From positions 1,757,608 to 1,821,607 of the forward strand of contig JAUJYN010000031.1 in the NCBI GenBank assembly GCA_030737835.1: DNA of 64,000 bases, in the 5' to 3' direction. Numbering within the stretch: position 1 is the stretch's first letter; every line of letters begins with the position of its first letter. This DNA comes from Acorus gramineus. Lineage: Eukaryota; Streptophyta; Magnoliopsida; Acorales; Acoraceae. The notes beneath the pieces were generated by a model that made no database searches, was not told the origin of the DNA, and saw only the letters and a program-made list of their open reading frames with translations. The position numbers were made by a program, and so were the translations under genes. This document shows positions 1-11,038 of the stretch, in pieces.

Positions 1-543
1 GTGGTTCGGCGATGTACGAACTACTGGATTTATGTTGTATGCCACTTTGAGGCTAGTTGCTGATTAATGGTGGTTAATATGATCTGTGATGCATGGGTTG
101 TGCTATTCACTGAGCGTGTGGCTCACCCCTCGCATAATATTATTTCTCCAGAGTCATCTGAGTCGGAACTGAAGGAAGAGCTCCCCGAGGGACTTCATCA
201 GTAGCGGAGTAGCGCCACGTCCCGCGAGTATCAGAGGCTATCAGCATCCCTTGTGATTGTATGTATTATATTCCGTGCTTGGGCACGCGTTTGTATTGTA
301 TTTGGATGTCATTGTATATATTGGCTCTCACAGGACAGTTGATTATGTATCGAGTCTGTAATATGTTTTTGGATTACAGATTCAGTCTTTTAGCTTCCGC
401 TATTTGGTGTATATATCATGTCAGCCTTGCTTTTGTTGTTTGTGTTGTCATTTTAGCTGTTGTGTGAGTATGTTATTGAACTCCTGTTTATACTGATATC
501 ATATATACACTTGCCGCGTCCCGGGGACGCCCGGGGCGTGACA
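1..543 (+). mobile_element. Right end of a + strand Tekay-type chromovirus LTR (left part outside window)
   Basis: The segment ends in the family's LTR terminus (GGGGCGTGACA at 533-543) and matches, in reverse complement, the start of the solo LTR at 19817 (shared tatatatgatatcagt and ccgcgtcccggggacg blocks), so it belongs to that roughly 3.5-kb LTR subfamily. Sequence after 543 picks up in the middle of a different LTR, so this copy was inserted into the LTR at 544-3211. The left border and TSD lie outside the window. Confidence 0.8.
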
Positions 544-3211
544 TGCGTGGGGCTGGCCAGGGGCTCGGGTAGGTGCTGGGGCACTTGGGCATGCATGCGT
601 ACGCGCGTGCTCGCATGCGTGCGAGCCCGTATGCGTGCATGTCTAAGTCTTTGATATTTCTAGTAATTTCTAAGCGTTATATTATGATGTTACTCACCAA
701 ATTTGATGCCCTTACCATGCAGATCTCGTCGAAAGGGATGCGCGAGGTCCCGGGTTGCGGTGAGTGGTTTGATCCAATCCCCCCCCTCGGGATGCGCTCG
801 ACGCGCGTAGTCGCGCGTCGCGCATCGATGGGGCCCCCTAGCTATACTACTTGTGTAGATAAGTAGTATGGCCATGCTTAAACTATAATATGTTAGATAT
901 CTTGCATGCTAGGCTTATATACATGTATTGTATCCATGTATGAATGATTGTGTTGCATGCGCCCCTCTAGTATGAGCATGTATTTTTGTAATGTGTATGG
1001 ATGTATAGAATATGGCCTGCCTTAGGTAGTACTGTAATACTACTCCCACCATATTAATTGAAATATCCAGTATGATTAAGTCTGGGTTAATAACGGGCAC
1101 CTGCCTAATATTCCCTTGCGATAAGACTCGAGGGCGTGGTATAGTTGTTGCGCCCATGCTAATGGGGCAAAGCTATGACCAGCTTCATGAGATGATGATC
1201 TCTCTTGCCCTCTCCCTCTGAACGAACTGAGTAAGTAGATGCAATTTCCTACTCGACTCAGGTTCGTTTGAAATATTGGCATGCACCGGTTAGTGCGTGA
1301 GATCGTGCTTGACCCTTTCTTTTAAGTTGGTGATATCCAACGCATGTTAGAGTATATTTTGTATGTTTATACGATTAGTGCCCTCATATGTATGTGTAGT
1401 TAGGCCTTGCCTTGTATGTATGTTGCATGATGTGTTGTTTATGCCATATACTCATGTTAGGGAGAACCCCTATAGTTAAGCATAGGTTATTGTGCATGTG
1501 GATCAAGTTCCTTCAGTGATAGAATTCTCCTGTAATAATTATGCGCATGTTAAAACTGATTAGGCCTATCTGGAATAGGCGTGGGTATGACCCGTTGTCG
1601 GGTTGTACCTTATTAGTTAGAGCGCTAGCGATGAAATCGCCCCCGTGCATTTGAGCGATGCACTCATTTAGAATTAAGGAGAATTCATTATCTTATCGAT
1701 TTTGTTAAGCCGGTAGTTGGGGCATTAAGCTAGGCCTACCCGTGCTAGGCGTGTATATGAACCGCCTGTTGGGTTATGTGCCTTGGGATTATTTCTGCGT
1801 GAGAGCAGAGGCAACCCCCCCTTGTGTCCGAGCGACGCAACCGTGTGGGAGTACAATAGTGTTCGCTATCATCGATATGTGATTATCGAGAGTAGTTGTT
1901 TTTCCATTGGGTTCGCTTTGCGAACATGGAGTGTTTCCTCCCAATGTCGTCCGTGTTGAAGCGGCCCAGGTTGTAGCTGTCCTGACAGAGGGCCCCCACC
2001 TGTAGGTACTATCGATGCATGCGGCAAGATGTACTGATCGTGGGGGTATACCAGGTAGAGGCTACCCGGGAGAGGGCTAACGAATGATATTGCGAGTGTG
2101 GAATCGTTCTCCCCTTCATTGGATCCGATGTAGGAACTTCCCGGCGTTGGAAAGCTGTCCTGACAGAGGGCTCCCATCCGTAGGTACCATCGAGGCGTTC
2201 GAAAGCGTACTGATCGTGGGAGTATACCAGGTAGTGACTACCCGGGAATAGGGCTACCGGTGGACTGAGGGTGTAGAGGAATCTAATCTCTCCAAAATTC
2301 CAATGTCACCTATAAACGGTGAGGGTGAGGATGAGGTGAAGACACGTCGCCGCATGACCCATTCGTGGTTCGTCCGTTCCCATAGTTGTTGGGTCCGGTT
2401 GCGTATTGATGCTCAAAGACATCGTTGGGCAGTTATCTCGATGTAGATGATCCAGTAGTGTTGTGTAGACCAGTAATTCCAGGTCTCCTCGACCAACGGT
2501 ATGGTCTCTCCCCAAGAGTCCCAAGAGTCTCCCTCCGGGAGTGAGGGTGAGGGTGAGGTTGGTGATTCAGTAGTGTTGTGTGGACCAGTAATTCCGCGTC
2601 TCTTCGACCAACGGTATGGTCTCTCCCCAAAAGTCCCAAGAGTCTTCCTCCGGGAGTGAGGGTGAGGGTGAGGTTGGTCGCGCTGTCGCGTGGCCTTATT
2701 ATCCATTGGGTTTCTACCCATGTTTTCCTTGAGAGGAAATTGTTTGAGTATTGAACTGTTGTATGGTGATTGGTTTCTAGCCACTCACTGAGCTTGTAGC
2801 TCACCCCTCGCATACTGTTTCTTTTTAGGGGCAGTGTTGGGCGTGGAGTTGGAGCGTCCCTATGGAGCGGTCTTATGGGCGTGGAGCGTTCTTCCGATGG
2901 GTGGCGAGTGCGAGGCTATCAGCAGTCCTAGAGTTATTTTATGTATTGTAAATCGTGCATGTGGCACAGGTTGTATTTTATTTGGTCTAGACTTGGCTCT
3001 CACAGGACATTGATTGTGTATTCGAGTCTGTAATAATGTTTTTGATTTACAGACATTGTTTATATATTATGCTTCCGCTTTTCAGTCAGTTATCATTATC
3101 CTTGCTTTGCCACCTTGTGTGTTTTTGTTGGAGTTTCTATTGACCTAAGGTATTGATAGCTGATATTTCAGTATTGCCACGTCTCGGGGACGGTCACCCT
3201 AGGGCGTGACA
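544..3211 (+). mobile_element. Right part of a + strand chromovirus LTR, interrupted on its left by another LTR
   Basis: The sequence runs from within the CG-rich leader block of the LTR to the terminus GGGCGTGACA at 3202-3211. It is collinear with the solo LTR at 11405-15170 and, in reverse complement, with the LTR at 38375-40954. No primer-binding site follows base 3211, so this was probably a solo LTR inserted into the Tat-type LTR that continues at 3212. ORFs here are incidental. Confidence 0.8.
2453..2682 (+). repeat. Two-copy 115-bp tandem duplication inside the LTR
   Basis: The block beginning cagtagtgttgtg at 2453 recurs at 2568 with few changes. Each copy ends in a gtgagggtgagggtgagg run. 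The same duplication is present in the LTR around 38905-39110, but only one copy is seen near 14515-14625, so it separates LTR subfamilies. Confidence 0.8.
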
Positions 3212-3235
3212 AGCCTAGGTGTAAATGAATGCAGA

Positions 3236-3333
3236 CTTAAAGCAGTAAATAAAGCGGTAAAGGGGTGCGCAGCTGTGTGCGGCTTAAAGCAGTAAAGGGG
3301 TGTGCAGCTGTGTGCGGCTTAAAGCAGTAAAGG
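3236..3333. repeat. Short tandem repeat, 35-bp unit, about 2.5 copies
   Basis: The motif cttaaagcagtaaa occurs at 3236, 3283 and 3318. The last two are exactly 35 bp apart, with gcagctgtgtgcgg between them. The first copy carries a short extra segment. Confidence 0.75.
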
Positions 3334-3900
3334 ATGTTATAATGCAAAGTAGAGGAGGGTCAGACTTGAGGGGTGGGAAATCCTAGTTTTCCTAGAGGGG
3401 TGATGGCATTCTAGTCAGGTTATTGGAAGGAAGCAGAAGAGGATTACCTTTTGTTGTCTTTCACGAGGGATGTCCCACCGTGATCGCTAGGCTATCGGTA
3501 TCAGATTTTGGGGGAAGGGGGTCCAAAAGGGCATCCTCTCTTCCCTTCTGGTTTTTGGGGTGGGGCCGTGGCCCCGCGTGTGTGGGGGTTCTTCGGAGGT
3601 TCAGATCCGGTGCGCGCCTTGGCAGGCTCGGTCAGGTCGTCTCTCAGAAGGGGTGGTGGGGGGTTTGTTCGTTCCTTGCTGAGGCGGCCGATGGGTCCTC
3701 AGGAGGATTCAAGGGTGGTTGTGATCGCCACCTGGTTTTCTCAAAAAGCAGGAAAAGTTGGATTTGATCACCTTCATGGGGGAGTTTGTGGGGTCTCCGC
3801 TCTGAGACACGGGCATGTCGTACACAGAGGTGAAGACAGGGATCCTCTTCTGCTTCGTGAACTTGACTAAAGGAGAATTGGGACTCAGGTGGGCTAGGGG

Positions 3901-4612
3901 AAGGGCCGGCTAGTGGGATTTAGCAGCCTGGTCGGGGGCGGCTGGTTACAAGTAGCCGCCTGGGATATGGTTCAACTTGGGCAGAACCTAGGAAGGGTTT
4001 AGTTTTGGGTATTGGCAAAGGTTAAGCTAGGTTTAACCTGGGTTTTGGAGAGTGGATTTGGAGAGTGATTTGGTGTAGGGAATGGGTTTCTCTCTCACTT
4101 TCTCTCTCAAGGGTTTTGAAATGGTGGTTTGGGGATGAAATGTATGCCTTCTTTTAAATTTGTGGTGTTGTAATGGATTTTATGATTGTGGGTGATGTTG
4201 AAGAAGTGCTTGGAGACCCCTATTTATAGTAAAAAAAAGGAGTAGGGGAGTGTCCACTGGACAATAGATCATAATAGGTAATAAGGTGCCTGATTTGACC
4301 TTCCATTAGATCTTTGTGGCCTGAAAGTGTCCAGGTGAGGGGCGGCTAGTTGAAACATGCCGCCCAGTGAGGGGCGGCTACTCTCAAGTAGCCGCCCCCA
4401 TCATAACCCGCCAAATGTCCCATCTCTGACAAGCAGTGGCTTGGGTCGGTTACTAAGGTTGAACCGGTTGCGGTGGGGCCGCTAAAAGGGACAATCCGCC
4501 GCAATCATGCTGATTTATGTCCCATCCTAGGAAGGCGGTTCAGGGTCAGTTAGGGGGCAGCTAGTTGAAACTAGCCGCCTGGTATGGGGCGGCTACTCTA
4601 ATGTAGCTGCTC
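3901..4612. other. Six related GC-box hairpins in three pairs within the Tat-type LTR
   Basis: Hairpins of the form GGCGGCTA-loop-TAGCCGCC occur at about 3902-3929, 3935-3961, 4339-4365, 4371-4398, 4553-4579 and 4586-4612. The one at 4371-4398 is a perfect 12-bp stem (GGGGCGGCTACT) with loop CTCA. The others have one or more mismatches. They are arranged as three head-to-tail pairs separated by about 6 bp. Each right arm holds or nearly matches the plant GCC box AGCCGCC. On the minus strand, two pairs lie upstream of the LTR TATA box. A regulatory role is inference. Confidence 0.7.
4221..4229 (-). promoter_or_regulatory. Probable LTR TATA box (minus strand)
   Basis: The minus strand reads CTATAAATAGGGG here, the common form of a plant LTR core promoter. 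It is followed on that strand by a C/T-rich leader. It supports reading 3212-4769 as a minus-oriented LTR. Confidence 0.6.
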
Positions 4613-4769
4613 ATGTCAAGGTCCTAGATTTTTCTAAGTGTTTGGACTAGGGTTTCCGATTTTGGTTTCTAAGGGAGTTTTCTATTTACATGTCCAAATG
4701 TGGTCATTCTTACGCATTACTTGAAGTATTTTTGTCTTTTTGGACGGTCAAAATTGGGGTATCTACATC

Positions 4770-6792
4770 CCGACCACCGGGAAGCGACACCCGCGCCCAA
4801 ACCCTTGAAAAATGATACAGATAGTAAGCACAGGCATTACTTTGTCGCCCATTCAATAAATGTGGTGACTGACTATCCCCTCAAGCTCATCCTCAAGAAG
4901 GCCATCATCACCAGGCAAATGCTAAAATGGGCAATTGAGTTATCCCCTTTTGATCTCCGATACATCCCAAAGAATGCCATAATAGGACAAGTGGTAGCCG
5001 ACGTTCTAGCAGACCTGATCCAGCCATCTTCATAAGTTTTTCTAGTAGACAACCAAGAGGCAATGATTGTCCCCACATGGACTTTGAACGTTGATGGAGC
5101 TTCTAATCGGAAGGGTGCAGGGGCTGGCCTGGTCTTGCAAAACAATGATGGGCTTCTGTTTGAGCATGCTATAAAGCTAGGCTTCTGAGCCTCCAACAAC
5201 GAAGCAGTGTATAAAGCACTTATTGTTGGGATTGAGCTTGCGATCCACCTCGGTGTAAGAATTGTCGATGTCTTCAGTGACTCACAACTGGTAGTATTCC
5301 AAAGCACTGGGAGTATGAGACACGGGACAAGCGAATGATGGTGTACCAAGAGAAAGTACAGTACCTACTTACCTAGTTCCAGTCAACCACTATCGACCTG
5401 ATAGACAGGGAGTTGAACACTCAAGCAGATGCTTTAGCTAACTTAGGGTCAGCGTCAAAAGCCATCCAAGAGCATACAAATCGATTATTTGAAATTCCCA
5501 AGCATTGAAAAGGTTGGTGAAGTCGCGATGATTGGTTACACTGAAGACTCTCCCAACTGGATGACAGACATCAAACGACACCTCACAGAAGGTTTTCTGC
5601 TAGAGAACAAGTTTGAATCTAGAAAGCTTAAGCAGAGGGCAGCTAGATTCTGGATGTCATCTATGGGAATCCTGTACAAAAGGAGCTTTCAAGGACCCTA
5701 CCTCATATGCATCGGACCACGAGAAGCATAGCATGTATTGAATACGCTCCACTCGACCTTATGTGGGGGACACATCGGCTCTAGATCACTAGCCCTTCGG
5801 GCAATATCAATCGGCTATTTCTAGCCAAAGATGAAAAGAGATTCAGCAGATCTCGTTTGAAAATGCGAGAAATGTCAAAAGTTCGGCCCACTCATTCATC
5901 AACCAGCCAAAGATCTCATTCCCCTCAACAATCCCTGGCCTTTTGCCCAATGGGAATTGGACATCATCGGACCCATGCCCATGGCACCTCAGCAGAAGCG
6001 CTTCCTTCTAGTCGCCACTGATTACTTCACAAAGTGGGTGGAAGCGATACCATTGATGAGGATCAGAGACATTGAGGTTAAGGCCTTCTTATGGAGGGAT
6101 ATAGTATGCCGCTTTGGAGTTCCCCACTCCATAATCTCCGACAATGGAAAGTAATTGACAACTCTCTAATAAAGGAATTCTACGAAGAATTGAGAATACA
6201 GCATCACTTTTCAACTCCGCGGTATCCACAAAGCAATGGGTAGGCCGAAATAACAAATCGCACCATCTTGAACCGTTTAAAGAAAAGGCTAGACAGTGCT
6301 AAGGGAAAGTTGGTTGAGGAACTCCCTTTAGTCCTCTGGTCTTACAGGACTACCTCAAGAAGGCAAACAGGAGAGACCTTTTCACTAGCATTCAAAATCA
6401 AGGCCATCCTACCAGTCGAGACAAACTTGCCCACACTCTGGACTCAAGATTTCGACTAGGCTACAAACGATAATCAAATGATGCAAGACCTTGAGCTTCG
6501 CGACGAAAGAAGAGAAATTACGGCGATAAGAACAACAGACTATCATAATCAAATATCTCGGTACTATAATCAGTGGGTTTCAAATAGGAGTTTCCGAGTT
6601 GGTGATCTAGTTCTCAGGGAAGTCTTCCCAGAAACCAAGAGCAAGAAGGATGGCAAACTCAGTCCAACCTGGGAGGGCCCCTTCAGAGTTGCACAAGTCG
6701 GACCAAATGGGGCCTACCACCTCGAAACTATGGAAGGAAACAAGATCCCTAGACCCTGGAATGTAATCGATCTCAAAAAATATTATCATTGA
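4770..6792 (+). pseudogene. Decayed Tat pol: end of RNase H, second RNase H, integrase
   Basis: Recognisable pieces in order are the end of the first RNase H (about 4830-5035, with VVADVLADLI), a second archaeal-type RNase H (about 5065-5460, starting TWTLNVDGASN, with ASNNEAVYKALI and VFSDSQLVV), then integrase. The integrase retains CEKCQKFGP (zinc finger), ELDIIGPM and IISDNGK (two of the catalytic Asp) and the C-terminal LSPTWEGPFRV near the end. The second RNase H marks the Tat lineage. Stop codons break the frame at about 5033, 5186, 5336, 5390-5440, 5728, 6152 and 6457, among others, so no functional protein is possible. The end, DLKKYYH then TGA at 6790-6792, is where Tat pol normally finishes. 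Confidence 0.8.
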
Positions 6793-7825
6793 ATGAAATA
6801 TGTTGTCTTTTCTCCAACTTTTATGTGCATGAGTAACATATTAAAGTGGAATACTATTCCGATGTAAAAGCACTCATATACCAGATGCACACCTTATCAC
6901 TCTGGGTTAATTGAAGATGGCCAAGGGGCATGCCTCCACCTGTGAAAACTAATTGCACTCTCTCGTCAATAAGACCGAAGGTCGCTAAGGGGAATGTCCC
7001 ATTGGTTTAACAGGCAGCGTTTCAAATCACTCAAAAAAAAATCATGGGAAATATGTCTCCCATAGGCTAAGACAAGCAACACTCTAAACTTCCACACAGG
7101 GAGAGAGGTCGTGAGGAGCATAGCTCCAACCTGCTAAGTGAATTGCACTCCGTCATTTGAAAACCGGAGGTCGCGAGGGGCTTTGGCCCCATTCACCTAG
7201 TAGGTTAACACTCCCTTACCCCTTGGAAAGAAGAGGCGTGCGTGGCCAAGCCCCACTTGCACCAAAACAAAGTCGCACTTGATAGTCTGAGAAAGGAGTG
7301 AGGTCGCAAGGAGCCTTGCTCAGCCTGTAAAAGATGGACAACACTCTATTCCGCTTGTGGAAAGGGTTTACCAGGAGTATTACCCCATTCATTTACCAGG
7401 TAGCACTCAACTCCACTCAGACCAGAGGTTGCGCATTAGCCTCAATAGCAAAATGGAGTTGGTTCACCCGCAATACATGCATTCAAGAGGTGCTCTCAGA
7501 CACAAATAATAAGTGGTCAGTAACAATCCATGACTTTTAAACGAAAAAGGAGCGTAAGTCCAAAACACGTCAAGGGAAGGACGACACATACCATCTCTAA
7601 GCAATTAACTCTTCCCTATTTCTAAACAATGTCGGCATCACAAGATATTATAAAAAGGAAACTATTCAAAGAGGAAAATAAAGCAGGAGTATCAAAAATC
7701 AAACCATAAATCAAAAGTATGGCAAATTGTCCACATAAGCCCACCATATAATAAATCAGCATTCATGCCATAAAACAAACAAACCATAAGTCATTAAGAA
7801 GCAAAGTAAAAACTTGAAGCTCATG
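6793..7825. repeat. Non-coding Tat spacer with degenerate tandem repeats
   Basis: No gene is seen. From about 6905 to 7500 a loose unit of roughly 90-130 bp recurs, recognisable by gaaggtcgctaagggg, gagaggtcgtgaggagc, ggaggtcgcgaggggc and gtgaggtcgcaaggagc, each followed by an attgcactc-like stretch. Such repeats between pol and the antisense genes are common in Tat elements. The remainder to 7825 is A-rich. Confidence 0.6.
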
Positions 7826-10123
7826 TTAAACCCTCCTTGCATTACACTTCGGAGGAACCTGACGGGTCAGAGCAGCGGAGGTGTCCTCGATATCACCTTT
7901 GTCATCCACTCCGCTTGTTAGGGTCACCAGATCCTCATTCATATGAACTACTATTTCAGATGTCTTCGAAGCGGAGGGGTGAACTTCTGCTTCCGTGACA
8001 TTCTCGGCATGCTCTTTCTTTACCCCTACAACACTTGTAACTTCCGACTTCATAGCGGAAGGATTGTAGAGCCGACCAGGGGAGGGAAAGTCATCAACAT
8101 CAATTATGTCCGATAAAGTACAACCAAGGAAACTGGTTACCTGGTCGGGCATTTCTTTTTGCTGAGGGGGAGAAGTCGAGTCCGAAGGGCCATCCTTGTT
8201 AATGTCAATGTTAGACTCAAGGAGTTGGGGCCCGAGCACTTGAATAACCTGATCCAGGCTATGCTCTGGCGTACCGTCTCCGCAGTCTTTGAAGCCCTTA
8301 CGATAGCCCCTAACATATCCGACTGCGACAGCTTCCATAGCTTTCCTTTCAATCCGGCCTAACTGCTCTTGAACTTTCTCAAGGATTTGGATTTCAAAGT
8401 CCAATTCCATTTCCTTCTTCTTCTATTCGGCCTCAGAAATGATGTGGGCCTTTTTTATTTGTTCCCTCTTCAGGTCCTCAGAAATCTTTTTGTAATCCTT
8501 TTTAAATTTTTTGATCGCCTGAGACTCTTTCTTTTGGGCTGTTTTCATATTGGCCTTGACCTTCTCCCGAGACACTTGTTCTTCATCACGTTCTCGGATT
8601 GCCTTCACGGCATCACCAATGACGTGGTCGTATTTACGACCTACCATGCTGGAGTAAATGTTGAGCTACAGCATGATGCCAAGACCATAAGAAAGGCATT
8701 TAAAAAAATATTTGAAATACGAGCCATAACAAGGTAAACGCACCTGATAGGCCATGCTCTGCAGGATCGACCCTGTCTATGAAGTAGGCACATTGTCAGC
8801 AAGGGATCTGTCCTTCTCAAGGATGATAGAATTCACCAGACCGATAGCAACATCACAATCTTTCAAACTAGAGTCTGAAACCCAAACTGCTCGTGTCTTG
8901 ATCTTGGGGGTAGGAAGAAATGCCTGAAGCTCCGAGCTCAAGGGAACATTAGGTGGCGGTGCTGGCAAAAGCTTCCTCTTTCGGGACTAGGAATCCCACC
9001 AATATTTCTCGACCTTCTGTCTATATCAGACCTCAGTGCTTCCAATCTAGCCCTCTTCTCCTTCTCGCTGGAGTTTAGGACTGTCCTCCCAACAGAACTA
9101 GGGCCCAACTTCTCCCCGGGCTTGGTACTACTTTTGGATCCCCTACAGGAACGTGAGCAGTGTCGAATGCCACCGGAAGAGCTCTCAGTCGCCATCAGGT
9201 CACAAAACCCTCAGGTGAAAAGCTTCTCCAAATCCTCCTCTGATTGATCTCCCGCCTCTAAAGATTGGCCAACATGCGGGGATGAAGGAGAGAGCTGTTC
9301 GGTGGGAGGGGAAGGTGGGGCCGCAAAGACGTTGCTCAACGAGGCCTGAGTCGGCGAGTGTTATTGGGATTGGGGTTTTCCCAACCAAGAATTTTGAAAA
9401 AGATTTTTTCGCTTCTCTTCAAGGTGACTCATATATGCTCCCACTTCACCGACTCCTAAGATGGACGAGAGCTCACTACAAAAGCTGAACCAAAAAAGGA
9501 TGCAATTCAAAAGCAGGTAACAACAAACACGAGAAACTAAAACAAGAATCACATATGCGTAAATTAAGTACTATTGTCCAACCTATGGGGGACATTAGAA
9601 TGTATCAAGGAACTTTCCATATATCTTCAGGAGCATCACCAAACTCCCAATTACCGGACAGAACAATCAATTTGCTGTCAGACCAGTTCTTATCAGAATC
9701 TGGCAACTCGTCTATGAATTTTTCCTTGGAGTCCTTGGCCTGAAGATGATAAAATATGCCACACTTCCTAAGCTCGTATGTATACATTATCTCGGGAACA
9801 CCTAAGTCCAGGTTGAAGTCTCTATTGAATGCTATGTAACACATTAAAAACCTAAAGAAATTGGGATTGCATTGGGTCGAATGAAGTTCAAAAGTCGACA
9901 AAAACTTCCTCACCAAGGGAGGAAACAGGAGAGTTAGGGCACCCTTGACTATATGAGAGGGATATATGTACATACAACAAGATCAAAGCTATCTAGTGGG
10001 ATGAAAAATCTATCAAAGGAAGACCACGTCATAACCACCGACTCTGGAATGTTGAACATTTGCCTAATACGGATTAAAGACTTGTTGATTGACATCCTCA
10101 TGGAAATTAAACAACTCACAAAA
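7826..10123 (-). pseudogene. Antisense extra gene 2 of Tat element A (gypsy-type transposon domain, decayed)
   Basis: Read on the minus strand, the segment 10123 to about 9605 encodes a region resembling the plant 'putative gypsy type transposon' domain (FNIPESVV, then LLFPPLVRKFLSTF, then LIVLSGNWEF), with a frameshift near 9965. It continues through fragments at 9195-8777, a Lys/Glu-rich coiled-coil piece at 8647-8423 and a last open block at 8410-7826 that contains GYVRGYRKGFKDCG and an acidic Ser/Thr-rich tail. Parts of the breaks may be introns, but the frame at 9965 and the stops at about 8775 look like damage. This architecture (domain, then coiled coil, then short tail) is known for extra ORFs antisense to pol in Tat elements. 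Their function is unknown. Confidence 0.6.
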
Positions 10124-11038
10124 AGAAAAAAGGAGAACATAATTGAGAGTTTTTAAAATATAAGCCACCTCTTCCTAACAAGCAAAGAGGGTGAAAATGA
10201 GAGTGTGAATCGATTACAAAAACAGACGTGCTAGAGAGGAAAGCAAAGGACAAGGACAAGAACAATACCATGTTTAAAGGCAAAGACCCGACTATCTCTC
10301 CTCCTCTGAAATCATTAAGTCACTATTTAAGAGGCGGTGGCAGCACCACAAAGTTGGCATGTCTTTTCGACTGACCAAGGAATGGCGGTTGGGGTTTCTA
10401 AAATAAAAATCGGCAACCCTAATCATGAGAGCAAAAATCGAGCGCCTTAAATATCCAACCTTAACGCCAAGTGTAAAGTTTTCGCAGATTCCTAACAGAA
10501 GAAGATACGCAGAATCGCGCGATTAGGTTCTTTATAATTACATGGTTGTATCAAACAACCAAACAGAACAATCAATGGCTGTAAATAAAGCCAGACCTGA
10601 AAAACCAGACCTGTAGAGCCCGACTAGGTAAACAATCGCATGCAAAGACGATTTCATTCAAAATGGGAAAAAACATCATCATCAAATCAAGCCATTGTGA
10701 GGATTCACCATCATCATCATCAAATCAAGCCATTGTGAGGATTCACCATCATCATCATCAAATCAAGCCACTGTGAGGATTCAACACTCAATAATATAAG
10801 GTAACCAGAAATATTCATCACACAATCAAATGGCAAAGATTTTAAATAACAAAGGAATGGCAACCAAAACATGGGATGCAGCCCAGATAAACACTACAAA
10901 AGTAAAAAATCATTCAGAAGAAGGTAAAGATGGGATAGGACCCATAAAACATCCCATCAGTGCATGGAGTTAGGGGTGAAAGACGCTGGCCTAGTAGAAG
11001 TGCTCAGAACTGCTCCAGCATAATGGCCAAATTGCCTC
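10124..11038. repeat. Spacer between the two antisense genes, with a 38-bp tandem repeat
   Basis: No gene is visible. At about 10667-10785 the unit atcaaatcaagcca...ggattcaccatcatc occurs three times with an exact 38-bp period, the last copy differing at a few bases. The rest is A-rich non-coding sequence that would serve as promoter or leader for the gene at 10123. Confidence 0.7.

Larger units (their letters stand above)
3212..4769 (-). mobile_element. Partial Tat-type LTR, minus orientation
   Basis: Read on the minus strand, this begins TGTAGATACCCC at 4769, like the Tat LTRs at 52966 and 62583 (TGTAGATACCCCATTTTG). It contains a TATA box followed by a normal LTR leader. No polypurine tract precedes 4769 on the minus strand, so it looks like a solo or truncated LTR. 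Its far end was cut off by the chromovirus LTR ending at 3211. It abuts + strand Tat pol at 4770 in the opposite orientation, so it is an insertion into that element rather than the element's own LTR. Confidence 0.6.

Noticed and set aside
3423..3870. Overlapping 114- and 120-codon ORFs on the + strand
   Set aside because: They lie antisense inside the minus-oriented Tat LTR, are Gly/Arg-rich with two overlapping frames open, and show no known motif.
10667..10785. Evenly spaced direct repeats that could suggest a CRISPR array
   Set aside because: There is no unique spacer between 38-bp units, only head-to-tail copies, in a plant retrotransposon spacer.
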